From positions 69,796,460 through 69,860,459 of the forward strand of contig NC_041409.2 of assembly GCF_900747795.2 (NCBI RefSeq): 64,000 bases of DNA, written 5' to 3'. Position 1 is the stretch's first letter; each line of letters starts with the position of its first letter. The stretch is from Erpetoichthys calabaricus (lineage: Eukaryota > Chordata > Cladistia > Polypteriformes > Polypteridae). Position numbers and translations under genes: made by a program. Shown in pieces: positions 48,167 through 59,314 of this stretch. A model generated the notes under the pieces. That model saw nothing but the letters and a program-made list of their open reading frames with translations, was not told the DNA's origin and searched no databases.

Positions 48167-48965
48167 GGTTCTATTCAATAAGGGCGCGCACAAAAAGGCG
48201 ACCTTCAAAAGGGCAACCTCAATTGGGCGCGGAGAATAAAAGCGCACATAAATAAAAGCGATCTTCAAAAGGGCGACCTCAATTGAGTGCCGAGAAAAGG
48301 CGCGCGTAAATAAAGGAGGGCTTCAAAAGGACGACCTTCAGAGCAAATTAAATTAATTGTCCTTGATTATGCTAATAGACCGCATCTCGAATATCTACGT
48401 GGCATTGCACATAATCTACAGCTTCAAGTGTAACTTGCTTTCACCTTTTTATACATTCAGTCATTGCCTTAATCTGATTTTCTGTAATTTTGAAAACAAC
48501 GAAATATAGAGAGCTTTAGAAATAGTTCGTTAGAAGTAGTTCGTTAGAAGTTCATGCATTAATTAATTGGATGTTTTAATATTCTTGCTTTCACCTTTTT
48601 ATACGTTCAATCATTGCCTTTATCTAATAAATTTTCTGTAATTTTGTTGCGTTTGCCTTTATTCGCTGCGCCCAATTGACGTCACCCTTTTGAAGCACTC
48701 CTTTATTTGCGCGTGCATTTATTCTGCGCTCAATTGAGGTCGTCCTTTTGAAGCTCGCCTTTATTTGCGCGCGCCTTTATTCGGCGCTCAATTGAGGTCG
48801 CCCTTTTGAAGATCGCTTTTATTTATGTGCGCTTTTATTCGCCACGCCCAATTGAGGCCGCCCTTTTGAAGATCGCTTTTATTTATGTGCGCTTTTATTC
48901 GCCATGCCCAATTGAGGTCGCCCTTTTGAAGGTCGCCTTTATGTGCGCGCCCTTATTGACGGATA
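48167..48965. mobile_element. Foldback element with tandem-repeat arms, 799 bp
   Basis: The element interrupts the L2 3' UTR and is flanked by a 12-bp duplication. The left arm (about 48172-48350) has three units of about 50-60 bp. The right arm (about 48648-48960) has five units in inverse orientation. Each unit contains variants of caattgaggtcgcccttttg aag followed by gatcgcttttatttatgtgc gcttttattcgc, so arms pair with each other and in several registers. Termini are near-inverse (caataagggcgcgcac and gtgcgcgcccttattg). The centre carries two copies of gctttcacctttttatac... tcattgcctt (about 48433 and 48588) and a doubled agttcgttagaag. No ORF. A 12-bp duplication is unusual for DNA transposons. 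I cannot assign a superfamily. Confidence 0.85.
48648..48960 (+). repeat. Right-arm array of five ~60-bp units
   Basis: Five tandem units with alternating short motifs: caattga(g/c)gtc-ccttttgaag and ttattt-gcgcgcttttattc. Units 4 and 5 are almost identical to each other; unit 1 is most diverged. Confidence 0.85.
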
Positions 48966-48977
48966 CCCTACTTTCTC
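48966..48977. repeat. 12-bp target site duplication CCCTACTTTCTC, right
   Basis: Partner of 48155-48166; L2 3' UTR sequence continues immediately with tactgttctttttccgg. Confidence 0.85.
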
Positions 48978-49265
48978 TACTGTTCTTTTTCCGGTTTTCT
49001 GTGATGGCGACCTGTGCCCCCCGCCACCTAATCAGGGCACCATGCAGTCCCTACATTGATAGATTGAAGGCCAGAAGTCCACATGACCAGCATCATCTAA
49101 TTCTTCCACGTGGAGCCTGAAAACCATGAGGACTGATTGAGATCATTTATGGCCTGGAACCCCTGCAGATTTTGGATTTTTTTCTCCTGCCCTCTGGAGT
49201 TTTTTTTTTTAGTTTTTTTCTGTCCTCCCTGGCCATCGGACCTGACTTTATTCTTTATTACTTAG

Positions 49266-49634
49266 AGGAGAGAGGTTAGGAGCACGTGCTGATACAATGC
49301 ATTGCTGCACCCACCACATGACAAACCAACTCAGGATCCCAGATTAGGACCCGAGTGCAGCCAAGCAACGGGTGACACTTCAGCACCACACTAGTTCAGA
49401 TGGAATGGAACAGTGGGAGGTTTTTTATGGTGGCTGGAGTTCCCTCAGGTTTTCGCTGCAGGTTGCAGGGCCTACATGCAGGGATGGATGCAGATTAACA
49501 TCATACCCAGGACAGAGCAATTGCAGGTTAAGGACCTTGCTCAAGGGCGCAACGAAGTAGAGTCACTTTTGGTGTTTACGGAATTCGAACCAGCTACCCT
49601 TCGATTGCCTCAGAGCCACCACTCTGCCCATTTG
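49266..49634 (-). mobile_element. tRNA-derived SINE inserted in the L2 3' UTR
   Basis: Read on the minus strand it opens ggcagagtggtggctctgag (A-box region), then gtagctggttcgaattcc (B-box), and continues into a unique body (gcccttgagcaaggtcctta acctgcaattgctctg). The 8-bp duplication TTACTTAG occurs at 49258-49265 and 49635-49642. Length is 369 bp. It is a retroposed SINE rather than a tRNA gene: the A/B spacing is tRNA-like, but the body extends about 300 bp further. Confidence 0.85.
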
Positions 49635-49924
49635 TTACTTAGTATTGCCTAATCTTATTTTTATATTTTTCTTTTTTCATCTTGTAAAGCACTTTGAGAT
49701 ACATCATTTTATGAAAACGTGCTATATAAATGAATGTTGTTGTTGTTGTTCTGTGCCCTTCACATCACCTAGGAGCCCCTGATTTTTCACACTGACCTAC
49801 ACAGGTCCTCTACTTCTGCCAGCTTCTCTCTCTGGCTCACTCTCTAATACATGGACATTTGTTCCAAAGCCCCACAGCACTTGGTTATTAGGATGACTGA
49901 CAGCACTAACTCTGCCCTAGCATA

Positions 49925-50019
49925 TGTGTGATTGTGCCCTGTGATGGACGATGCCCTCTCCTCCATTTGCCTACTACTGCCAGAGTAGGCACCAGCTTCC
50001 CAAGACTTTGAAAGGGATT

Positions 50020-50025
<6 letters not shown>
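49925..50025 (+). repeat. (GGAT)n-tailed retroposon tail fragment
   Basis: gtgccctgtgatggacgatgcc, gccagagtaggcaccagcttcc, then gggattaagatagata, running into a GATA repeat. Confidence 0.5.
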
Positions 50026-50113
<88 letters not shown>

Positions 50114-50200
50114 CTTTATTAATGCAATGGAAGGACTGAAGTACATTTTTAAAAACTGATAAAAAAAACTGATAACCTATGCAAGGCCCTTAGCCAGCTT
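50026..50200 (-). repeat. (GATA)n microsatellite with Rex1-like 3' end
   Basis: A pure GATA run (50026-50113) is followed on the plus strand by ctttattaatgcaatgg, the complement of ...attaataaag plus TATC, which is the 3' end of a Rex1-type retroposon in minus orientation. Confidence 0.75.
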
Positions 50201-50639
50201 ACTGAGAAGTGCACTACTATGTAAGAATAAACTATATAAATAAAATACAGTATTATTATTAAACTTGAGTAAAGGGCAATAATTAGCATTAAAGTCAAAC
50301 CTTTTTATTTAATAAATATAAAGACAGCAGTAAGCCCAGCCTTTAGGAAAACTTCAAGCAAACCAAACTGTAAATTTGGGTATACAAAACATTGAGAATG
50401 GCTGTTGTGCATGTAAACCTAAAGTCGATAGTACATGTACTTTACTGAAACAGAAGAGCTTTTGAACCGCTTGGGGCATTCTGAGTTTGCAGGCTACATT
50501 TGAGAATTAGGATCATGTTGTACACTTATTGCTTCACTATAAAATGAAAGTCAAGCAATCAGTTAGCCCAACAAACTCGGCCAATAAGATAATTGGTGTG
50601 GGAACATTTGTATTAAATGCTAGTGCTGGTCAGGTTGAT

Positions 50640-51020
50640 GGGTCTTGTGTGAGGGGCATTGCAGGTGTGTGGGCATTCTGTCCAGGACCGTTTCATGCCT
50701 TACACCCAGTGCTGCTAGGGTTGGCCGTGGGCCTCCTGTGACCCTGAACTGGATTAAGCACTGTTGAGAGGGTTGTGTTGCTTTTTCGTACTAGTAATAG
50801 GTGTGAGAAGAACATGGAGGTGTGCACTGGGCACTCTGGGTTTCCTCCCACATCCCCAAGGCCTTTTGGTTACGTTAATTGGCAAATGGAAATTGACTCC
50901 TAGTAAGTAAGCGTGAATGTGTGCATGTTTTGACAATATGTCCAAAATTTGTCTCTGCCTTGTGCCTAGTTCTTCTGGTGTAGGCATCACTCTAGATCAG
51001 TCCAGGGATGGAAAGATAAC
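50640..51020 (+). repeat. (GGAT)n-tailed retroposons, two adjoining degenerate copies
   Basis: Copy one, 50660-50790: ggcattctgtccaggaccgt, cccagtgctgctagggttgg, accctgaactggattaagc. Copy two, 50805-51020: ggcactctgggtttcctccc, acgttaattggcaaatgg, cttgtgcctagttcttctgg, ending cggatgga. Confidence 0.6.
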
Positions 51021-51024
51021 GGAT

Positions 51025-52870
51025 GGAGTTTGAATGAAGTGTGAGCCAATATATGCGGCCACAAATTGTCATGCTTGTCTTTCATGATCAGGGTTACTAA
51101 GGGTTCCAGACTGATTTAGGCAGAAATACTATTTAGATGGGGCACCCAGTATATTCATTTTTAAGTCAAGTTCTTTTGAGCTCTGCACTGATTTGAACAA
51201 ATTTCTGCTGCCATCTTGTGTTTGCTGTCTGTAAAGACATTTGTCCACAGATACTGACTGGTGCTGTGTCATTCTTTGCCTAAAAGCAGCTCTCTCTACA
51301 CATCTCCATGCGTTTGCAGCACCACAACTCCATGATGCTGGCAACATTTCCTGCTGTCTGCTGGCTTTGCCTGCATATTTATTTACCAGCCTGTCCAACA
51401 TGGTCCTGCACTTGTGCAAAGCAGGGCACTGTGGGGGTCTGAGAGACTGGATTCAGATGGCACATGATTTCTTTCTTCAGAAAGTGTTTCTCTTAGAAAT
51501 CTGGCTTTTGGAAAACTGTACTGATTGGATTCATGAGTTAGGGTTCAAAGAAGGTAGGAGCATCGCTCTGTGAGTTAACATGCATTTGCTTCAAAATGAA
51601 ATGTGTTTTTGGAAACTGCTGCAATATGAAAGAGTGTTAAGTACCTTTAAATAACCAGAGGGCAAAGACACTCATACACACAATGAGGCTGCTCTGCCTG
51701 GGTTTCACTGTGGCACTCTGTCAATATTCTGTATGATACTATACAAGATCAGTATTTACTGTTCTGGCTGGATGAAATTACGCAAATAAAAATAAGAAGG
51801 ACCTGTTTAGAACTTGAAAGTCAAAAACAAGGTGAGGTCTAAACTAAAACGTCCAAAGCCCAATATGTGAACCAAACTCCTGTCAAAAAGCATGCAAAGT
51901 TCCAACTCCCTCAAGAGATGTTTTACCTAACTAAACACCACCAGTCCAAAACATGGGCACTATGAACTGTGCACTGCCATTTTTCATGGCATCAGGAACT
52001 TCCAACACAATAACACGTCATCACTGATCATTTAGCGTGGCAGCAATAAACACGATGGCTACTACCATGAGAACATATTGCAAAAGAGTGGCATCCATGA
52101 CCAAAATAAAACTAGTGATGTAGTGACATGATATAAATTAAAAATAATGTTAAAACAAAAAAGAAACACAAACATATTCTCAGAAATATATCCTGTAAAA
52201 AAATCTAACAACCTCAGAATCATAACAATTTACAGGCCTTGTACCAACACTGCTGTTGTCTATTGCTTTTGCAGTGTTTTCCTATTTTTTATTACTAGTT
52301 TTCCATTAGATTTGATTATGTCAGATGGAAACGCATTGATGATAAAAATGGTTTGGAAAAATAAATCATGTGTTAGGCTGTCTAATCTTCATATGTTACA
52401 CAGTCTGATGACCTTCTCCATGGGGCAGTTTGCATTTCTGATGCTTATCGACACATTCTGTTGTTCACATGTTAAAATGACCAATCTCGTTAAAGACGTT
52501 TTCAGCAAAACTGCTTGTAAACCTTGAGTTATCGGTGCCTGATTTGCCAGCTCTGATATTCTTCGTTAGTTTCTTTAGATGCAAACATCTACAGTTTATG
52601 TGGCTGACTTTCATTGATTTACAGGTCAGTTGGAAATCCACCATACATTTATACTGTGATCACAAAATAAGAAAGGCATAGAAGAAGGAAGAGGAATACT
52701 GAAGATCACAAGAAAGGTCAGACTTTTTTAATTTTACAGACAGTTTCACTTACAATATTGTCATTTTTAATGTTTTAGATATAAACATTTATAAGATTAA
52801 AGGCTCCAAAGATAGTAGAAATGGAATCCTTTCTTGACATGATCTTATGCATTTTTTATGCATGCATGGT
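51025..52870. other. No recognisable gene
   Basis: ORFs at 51129-51573 overlap on both strands and resemble no family I know. The rest is AT-rich. Confidence 0.35.
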
Positions 52871-53254
52871 ACAAGTTATGGTGTTGTTGTGGTATAGGAG
52901 GCAGGACCCAAAAATGCCTGAAATCGGTTAATAGCACAGGATTAGGGTGTAGTTATCAAATATGCCGCCAGGTACCCTAAGCCTACAGTCTGGTTAATTA
53001 ATCAGTCCACCGAGTGGCACCGTGCTGCGCTGATCGAGTGCGTATTTCTGCCGTTTGTTCTACAATTATGCAGGGTGACGTCTGTGACTTATTTTTCAAA
53101 CCACCAAGGCAGATTTTCAAGAGACAATGATGATTGCTGTATTATCGTGGTATTACCCTCAACTTTCTTAAGTTTGTTACCGGACTGGCCTACTTTTGCA
53201 CCTAAAGATTAACATACACATACAGTACATAGATATGCAAATACACACAGACCC

Positions 53255-53365
53255 TAAACCACATAAGTGCCGTACAAATGACGCATACACAACCGTCACT
53301 CCTTAGCTGTTTAACCACTTAAGTGCCGTATGAACGCACAGCCCAACACTCCCTAGCACTTTAAG
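53255..53365 (+). repeat. Diverged ~55-bp tandem pair
   Basis: accacataagtgccgtacaa... cactccttagctgtttaa is followed directly by accacttaagtgccgtatga... cactccctagcactttaa. It is a local duplication with a palindromic cacttaagtg core in the second copy. Confidence 0.6.
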
Positions 53366-53954
53366 ATACTTACTTATCATTGGCACAAACAACGGATGAT
53401 GTCTTAGATATATCTCAGAGCTAAAAATTAGGTCTTACTTTGCTACATTGTTTCCTCATGGATGGAGCTCCCCTCCTCCAGAGAGAAGTGTATGGCAAAC
53501 TTCCAACTGCTCCAGGTGCTCTTAATATTTACTTTATTTATTACTTCAGTCATTTTAGATATAAAGACAATAGAAATGTAAACAGAAACATGGTATTTAT
53601 TAAAGAATAATAATACCAGTAGAAGAAGCATAAAAGAAATAGCAAAGACTGGATATATCTAGTCTTTAGAAAAAGCTTAATTGAAATTGTCCTGGAGCGG
53701 CTTGTGGCTTAGCAATAGATGTTATTCATGAGATGTTTCTGCTGACAATCAGATGAAAACATTTGCAAATCTCTCGGTCTCCTTTCCTGACATCTCTCAC
53801 GCCCTCTTCTGATGTTGATGTTTCTTTTTCTGTGTTGTCCCCCAGACAAGCCATATTTATATTAAAATTCCACATGGGGCTTCAGGGACATGTGATATTA
53901 TCCACACTTGATTGGCCGGCTGTCAATATGATGGATGACCCTGCTCAAACTCCT

Positions 53955-54345
53955 TGATCGTTTTATGCATGTCCGTTTCTTGACATTGACCGACTTGTTC
54001 ATAAAGAGTTTGTTCCCTGTGGACAGACTGTTAATCAGGAACAATACACTGAAGTGTGGAGGCATCTGTGGGAAAGCATCAGGAAAAAAAATACGCCTGG
54101 AACAGTGATGCGTGCAAAACTGCATTTTACACTATGATGGCACACCTGCACACATACCATTATCAGTCAAAATAAGAGCTTTTGGTCAAAAACAACGTGG
54201 GTATTGCTTTGCACACCCCCATATTCACCAGATCTCACTCCCTGTGACTTTTTTTTGTCCCTGAAAATAAAACTGAGACTGAAGGAAGGAAGATTTGCTA
54301 TTGTGGAAGAAATTCAGGAACGAACACTGAAGGCTGTAATTACGG
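53955..54345 (+). mobile_element. mariner transposase C-terminal fragment
   Basis: Blocks read LDIDRLVHKEFVPCGQTVNQ, YTEVWRHLWESIRKKN, TPPYSPDLTPCDFFLSLKIK and GRFAIVEEIQERTLKAV. These match the mariner catalytic half (FFDIDGLVHxEFVPPGQTVN ... HPPYSPDLAPCDFFLFPKLK). The third catalytic Asp (PCDFFL) is present, while the region with the HDNAPAH motif has decayed (WHTCTHTIISQ). Frame changes and missing ends show it is dead. Whether it belongs to the same family as the N-terminal fragment at 32705 cannot be told by eye. Confidence 0.85.
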
Positions 54346-54844
54346 TAAGAAAAGGTGAGTACAGTAAATGTTAACACTTGTTTATTGAGATTTTTGTTAA
54401 ATAAATCTTTAAATGTAAAGAAACTTTGCTTACAGCTTTTGAGCCAAGAGTGTTTACAGTTTCCCTCTCCCTTTCACATTTATGAAGTTTATATGCCTTG
54501 ACAAGTTTTCTGTTGAGGCTCACTTTGATGCTAGGCCTCACTGAATGTAATTTTGGAAGAAGGGCCTTATTTTGAACTTTATGAAGCCGAAATCACAATA
54601 GATGTTATATCTTACTGCCAAAAATCAAAGCTTTGTACTCACACATTTCCAGGAAATATTTGGTATTTTTTAAAAATTGATGTCTTACAAGATAAGTTCA
54701 GCCTTTTGAAACTTTATTTTTTTGCCTATTTGTGCAGGTATATACAGTATAAACACAACATTTTATTGAATATGCTATTTTCATATAACTAATCAAATGT
54801 GTACAAATTTACACAATACTACTCTGAAAGTGGTTCAAATAACA

Positions 54845-55755
54845 TGTAGCGGGGCTACATAGGTATTGTTGTTTAAAATGTTTGCACCCAATCGCGTCTC
54901 GTCACAGCACCCCGTCTAAACTAATATGTGTTTGTTTAAATGTTGTCCCCGTAATGAGAAACGGGGAAGGATGTTGCGGGGAAGCATGTTGCGGGGAGGC
55001 AGCAACCCCTGAACACGTCAGTACCGGAGTTTTTCCAGTTACATCTGGCTCATCATTATTTAAACGATCAGGTGGGAAAGAAGAGGAAGGAGAGATGCGG
55101 AGACTTCAACTACCGACAACCGATCATCATTTTTCTGCCATTATTTACATCGTGCCTTGTTCCAGTTTGCTTCTCATTCAGCCGGAATCACAACACCACA
55201 GTCATCGCCTGAAACCCCGGGGTTGGACATTATTATCGACCATTTGCCGAGGAAGCACGGTGAGATTGTTCTGTTTTATTCAGGAGAATCAAACATAACC
55301 ATTTTGATCAGCCATCAGTATTCTGAACAGTGATTTACCCAGGCTCAATTTCATGTCATTGACATTTAGTAATCATCCATTGATATTATTTGTGTTTTGT
55401 GTTTGTTATACGTTTGCAGGGGCAAGGGAGTATTATTATTATTATTATTATTATTGTATATGCAGTATTTTCACTTTACTGGTTTGGTGGAGGGATATAT
55501 ATATATATATATAGATATATTTTATGTTGGGGATTTGTATTATTGTTTTTGTCATTGTGTTTTATTTAATATATTTCTACACTTATTTTACATATCTGCT
55601 TTAGTTTGCTATTCTTTAAACCGTCAATTGGGGAGGAGGGAAAATAGTATTTGTCAGAGGTATGGCTTGGTATAAGTAGGTTCTCCTCTGTAATTTATCC
55701 AGGCCACAGGTCCTGGTAGTGTGGCTGCCGGCTGGGTAAGGGGTCGGCCGTTACA
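54845..55755. mobile_element. Possible solo LTR, family B (911 bp)
   Basis: Starts TGTAGCGGGGC and ends GGCCGTTACA, with palindromic TGTA...TACA termini. The flanks AACA and AACG agree at three of four positions, which could be a decayed 4-bp duplication. It holds a (TTA)n run near 55434. Orientation and family (Gypsy-like?) are uncertain. I see no internal genes. The 138-codon ORF at 54882 is not convincing. Confidence 0.4.
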
Positions 55756-56004
55756 AACGTTACTCTTTTTAGTTATTATTGAATATAACTTTAAGTGCCT
55801 GCAGCATCACATTGTCCTTCATTGAAAGGAGAAAGACAGCCTGAACTAACATTACAGCTCTAACCAGGTGGGTTTGTTAACTGGGCTTGCATGGCCAGTC
55901 TAGGGAGCAGAAGTGATGGTAAGATGCATACAGGTCATGTTCTTCTGGCTAAAACATCATGGTAGCATGATGAGAGGTCCATGGTGAAGTGCAGTTTTAA
56001 ATAA

Positions 56005-56850
56005 ATAATCGCATCCTGGAGCGTAACGGGTCTGAACAGGTGCAGGTGTGTGTGAGCACACTCTATTCTGGAGTCGATAGGGGTGCTCGGCTGATCACGC
56101 ACTCACATGCAAATGTGAACAGATTGGTCAAGTGCTTCATTCACACATCAAGGTGCGGAGAGGGTCACACCTGCATTCAATCAGCCAGTATAAAGGGAGA
56201 CAACATATTAGATAAGGGGGAGAACATAGAGAAAAATCAATAAAGAGAAAAAAAAAAAAGACTGTAAATGAGAAGGCAGAATCAGGGAGCTCGAGGCGGC
56301 ACAGAGTGAGGAAGCAGATGGTAGGTATAACTGAAGTGAGTGATCAGTGCTCCAGGAGTGGTTCGAACACGTTGAGCATTTGAGAAGGAGCGAGAAAAGA
56401 AGGCAGAACCCTCCTAGGAATCCGGTAGATGCCATGAAGGGCTTGTGGAAGATGGAGGGGCCAAATCAGGACATTGCAGCAGACACTGACGGAGGTAGTC
56501 TCGATGAGAGCCGGAAGAGAGGACTGCAACTGCTGGCGTCTCCGCCAATTCCAAAACCCATTGGGTGAGCTGGGAAGACAGGGAGTGAAAGACACTCTGG
56601 GCCAGGGAAGGACAAGAGAAATAACCCATTGACAGGATGGTTTTATTCTGAGATTATTAATGGCATTTTAACTCACAGGCGGTTCACCAGTTTAATTGGA
56701 TTATTTATTTATTTATTGACTTTTGGAAGCACTGCACTCTGCAACACTTTGTTTTTAATAAAGCACTTGACACTTTTGCACCAACACCTTGCTGAATATT
56801 GTGTGTATCTTCATTTGCCCAGCTCATCTCAGTACATGACCATCGATGTT
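56005..56850 (+). mobile_element. LTR-like transcription unit, ends not resolved
   Basis: TATAAA (56189-56194) downstream of a GC-rich stretch and AATAAA (56757-56762) followed by a T/G-rich region suggest promoter and poly(A) signals, as in an LTR or short retroelement. acgggt motifs occur near both presumed ends (about 56026 and 56850). No clear TG...CA termini. Tentative. Confidence 0.3.
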
Positions 56851-57189
56851 ACGGGTTTGAGAGGCTCCTGGAAGCACCATGGAGTATGGAGCCAACCAAG
56901 ACCTTCACAGGTAGAAGAAAGAAGATGAGAGATTTTACTCCCTGCAGCCCTCCTCTAACTGCATCCTTTCTATGGCTGAATGAGCAAACATTGCATTAAA
57001 AGAAAGAATGCTAAAGAGAGTTATTGTATTTTAATAGGCATGTTAGGAACTGAGTTTAAAAGATTTGAATACGTACAGAATGTAAAAATGGGCCACTACA
57101 GGAGGCATCCTTCCCATTTACTCAGCTTTAAATCAAAACTAAATCCCTCCATTTATTTACTTTTCAAGCCTGATTATTCTCCTTAGGTT

Positions 57190-57420
57190 GAACCATCTAT
57201 CGCCATCATTAAGTTCAGGGTGTACATCCATCAGAGGATATATTCTTTTACAATTCCTCACACTAGTCAGCCTAACCTCTGTGTCTTTTGGGAGGTAAGA
57301 GAATACTTCATTACTTGAGAAAAATCCTACAGATATCTGGAGAAAAAAGTTGCCAGGATCAAGAGCAAGAGATTAGAAAACTGTGAACTCAAAGGAAACA
57401 AAAGATTAAGAAAGATTTAA
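57190..57420 (-). repeat. (GGAT)n-tailed retroposon, degenerate
   Basis: gtcagcctaacctctgtgtc ttttgggaggtaagagaata... atatctggag parallels the family's 'cctaacctgcatgtctttggaatgtgggaggaaacc' region. Confidence 0.45.
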
Positions 57421-58394
57421 GTGCAAGTTCTATCCGTAAAACTCAGAAACACTGGAGATATTTAGAGCAACTTTCACTCTTTAGATGCCACAAGCAGCAC
57501 ATATCCTACAGAATTGTGGGAGAATTGCTATGACAACAGGAAACGTCAAAAATCCTGAAACAGCAGTGCTAAAGGAAACAAAGATGGTGTCGCAGCATAA
57601 AATGAAATACTCTATTTACCCTAGAAATATAAAACATAACACTAAACACAAAAATGAATGAGAAAATCATAATTTCTGAGTTCTAAAACCCCTTGATCAA
57701 TGTATAGATTGTGTAAATCCATTCAGGAAATCCCATTAAAAATAATAAAGTTACAGATCACAACAAAAGTCAAATAAGAAGTATTTAATAAAAAAAAGAT
57801 GTTCATGTGATCTGTAAAGGGCTTAAGGTGGCCCTGTTATGGGATATAACGTTCATCCTGTGAGTGAAGACCATTTTGTAATGAGAAAGTAACTTTCTAT
57901 AAATATGGCAAGACAGCAGATTACTACAATTTTCATTCTAGCATTGCCACAAGGTAGAGGCAAACCGACTGCTACAGGTGAGTATGTGATCAATTCTGAA
58001 CAGTATAAATTCAGATTGTATCCAGTAGTTTTATTAATACGACTAAGATATAAATTACACATAAATACACATAAATACACATAAATAGAAAAACACAGGA
58101 TAACTCAAATAGTTTAGGTAGCTTGTGTAAAATTAACATCTAAAAAATGATCCTACCTACTACACCACTAGGCACATCAAGATATGCCTCGCCAATAACC
58201 CCTATCTGGTCTTTACCATATCATCCACATTCCATGACACAAATCCAAGATAAGATTACATTTTTCAGACAACTGCAATTCCACAAAGAACATGGTGACA
58301 AAATGAAAACTCTGCAGGGGATATCATTTCTCTTATTCTATTCAAATTAGCTAATTTTTCATGATGAAGTTCAGTAACAAATGCCCTAGTCCAG

Positions 58395-59310
58395 TCCAGT
58401 TGTGTCCAGCTCCAATTTTGGAGGGATGCAGTGACTGCAGGCTTCCCTTCCTGTCACTTTTTTTAATTAGTGGTCAATTTTTGCGGTTAATTAACTTCAT
58501 ATCCCTTCATTTTAATTGCCTTGTTTTTTAAGACCCAGTCCTCTGAATTGTTTCTTTTTTCCTTAAATGGAAGTCATACAAAAATGAGATGTGAAGTGAG
58601 TTAACAGATAAAAAGTTGAAGCCTCAAACTCCAACCAATTTCACTCCAAATCAGTTTCTTAATTAGAAGACAATTCATGTTACTAATTATAAGCATTATT
58701 TAATTCCATGGCCTATTGGTGCTCTCATTTTGCCACAGCAAACCTTCATTACTTATTTTTTGCCCGATGCTTTTATCCAAGGCAATTCCCAACATTTGAA
58801 ATACAATTAGTTACATTTCTTTTATTTTTCCAATTGAAGCAATTGCAGGAAAAGTGACTTGTTTATTGTCACACAGTTTTAGTAGTGGGATTTAAACCCA
58901 TAAGCTCAGGGTTTGAAGTCCACAGCCATTACATCTACGCCAGACTGACACTCATTTCCAAAACTGTTGATTTTCTTTTTTTTCTGAGACCACCATCAAA
59001 ATGTTTTGCAGACCTGAGCAGATCAATTTTACCAAGACCTTCACTTTTCTTTATTTTTAGATTTTGTATAAAGGACACAGGTTAGCTGCTCATCTGTTGG
59101 CTCATGTTGTACCTTGTTATTGTTTGGCTGCTAATTAAGGGAAAAAGAAACAATCAAGGGGGTCCGAGTCTTAAATTAAAAATCATTTAAACTTAAGAAG
59201 AAAAAATAGGTTAATTAGCAGGAAAAACTGGTAACTAATTAAGAAAGTGGTTAGAATGACAACCTCCAGTCACTGCGACCCTCCTGCACCAAAGCTGGAC
59301 ACCACGGCCC
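58395..59310. mobile_element. Inverted-repeat MITE with a nested SINE
   Basis: gtgtccagctccaattttgg agggatgcagtgactgcagg at 58402 is mirrored by the inverse of the right end (gtgtccagctttggtgcagg agggtcgcagtgactggagg at 59302). Inverted repeats are about 42 bp. The inside is AT-rich with tcttaattaga-like and gctaattaa motifs. A SINE relative is inserted at 58755-58950. A partial second copy lies at 62330-62835. Superfamily uncertain (hAT-like). Confidence 0.65.
58755..58950 (+). repeat. tRNA-like-tailed SINE fragment, family 2, second copy
   Basis: gcccgatgcttttatccaag gcaattcccaacatttgaaa, ttattgtcacacagtttt, gtgggatttaaacccataag ctcagggtttgaagtcc. The same order as 43305-43490. Confidence 0.65.
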
Positions 59311-59314
59311 AGTC

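Larger units (their letters stand above)
47515..49750 (+). mobile_element. L2 LINE 3' half, split by two later insertions
   Basis: The coding part (to 48056) is an RT C-terminal region: FHLRNIAKVR, FVFGRLDYWNALLSGPPKKD, RLQLVQNAAARILTRKRK, HISPVWMSLHWLPVPFRTDF KILLTVYKAL and VAFCCYASKIWNSLQI, ending in a stop. The 3' UTR resumes after each insertion (ttctttttccggttttctgt; tattgcctaatcttattttt). It ends with the L2 signature cttgtaaagcactttgagat... gtgctatataaatgaatg plus (TTG)n. The insertions are the foldback element 48167-48965 and the SINE 49266-49634. Removing them leaves a continuous L2 tail. Confidence 0.9.

Noticed and set aside
48648-48960. CRISPR-like array of repeats and spacers
   Set aside because: Eukaryotic context, inverse copies on the left arm and flanking target duplications make it the arm of a foldback element.
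49541-49634. tRNA gene with good A and B boxes on the minus strand
   Set aside because: It is the head of a 369-bp retroposed SINE with a target duplication.
54882-55298. 138-codon plus-strand ORF
   Set aside because: Low resemblance to any protein and located in a possible LTR.
56208-56640. Overlapping ORFs on both strands
   Set aside because: Non-coding body of an LTR-like unit; open frames on both strands argue against real coding.
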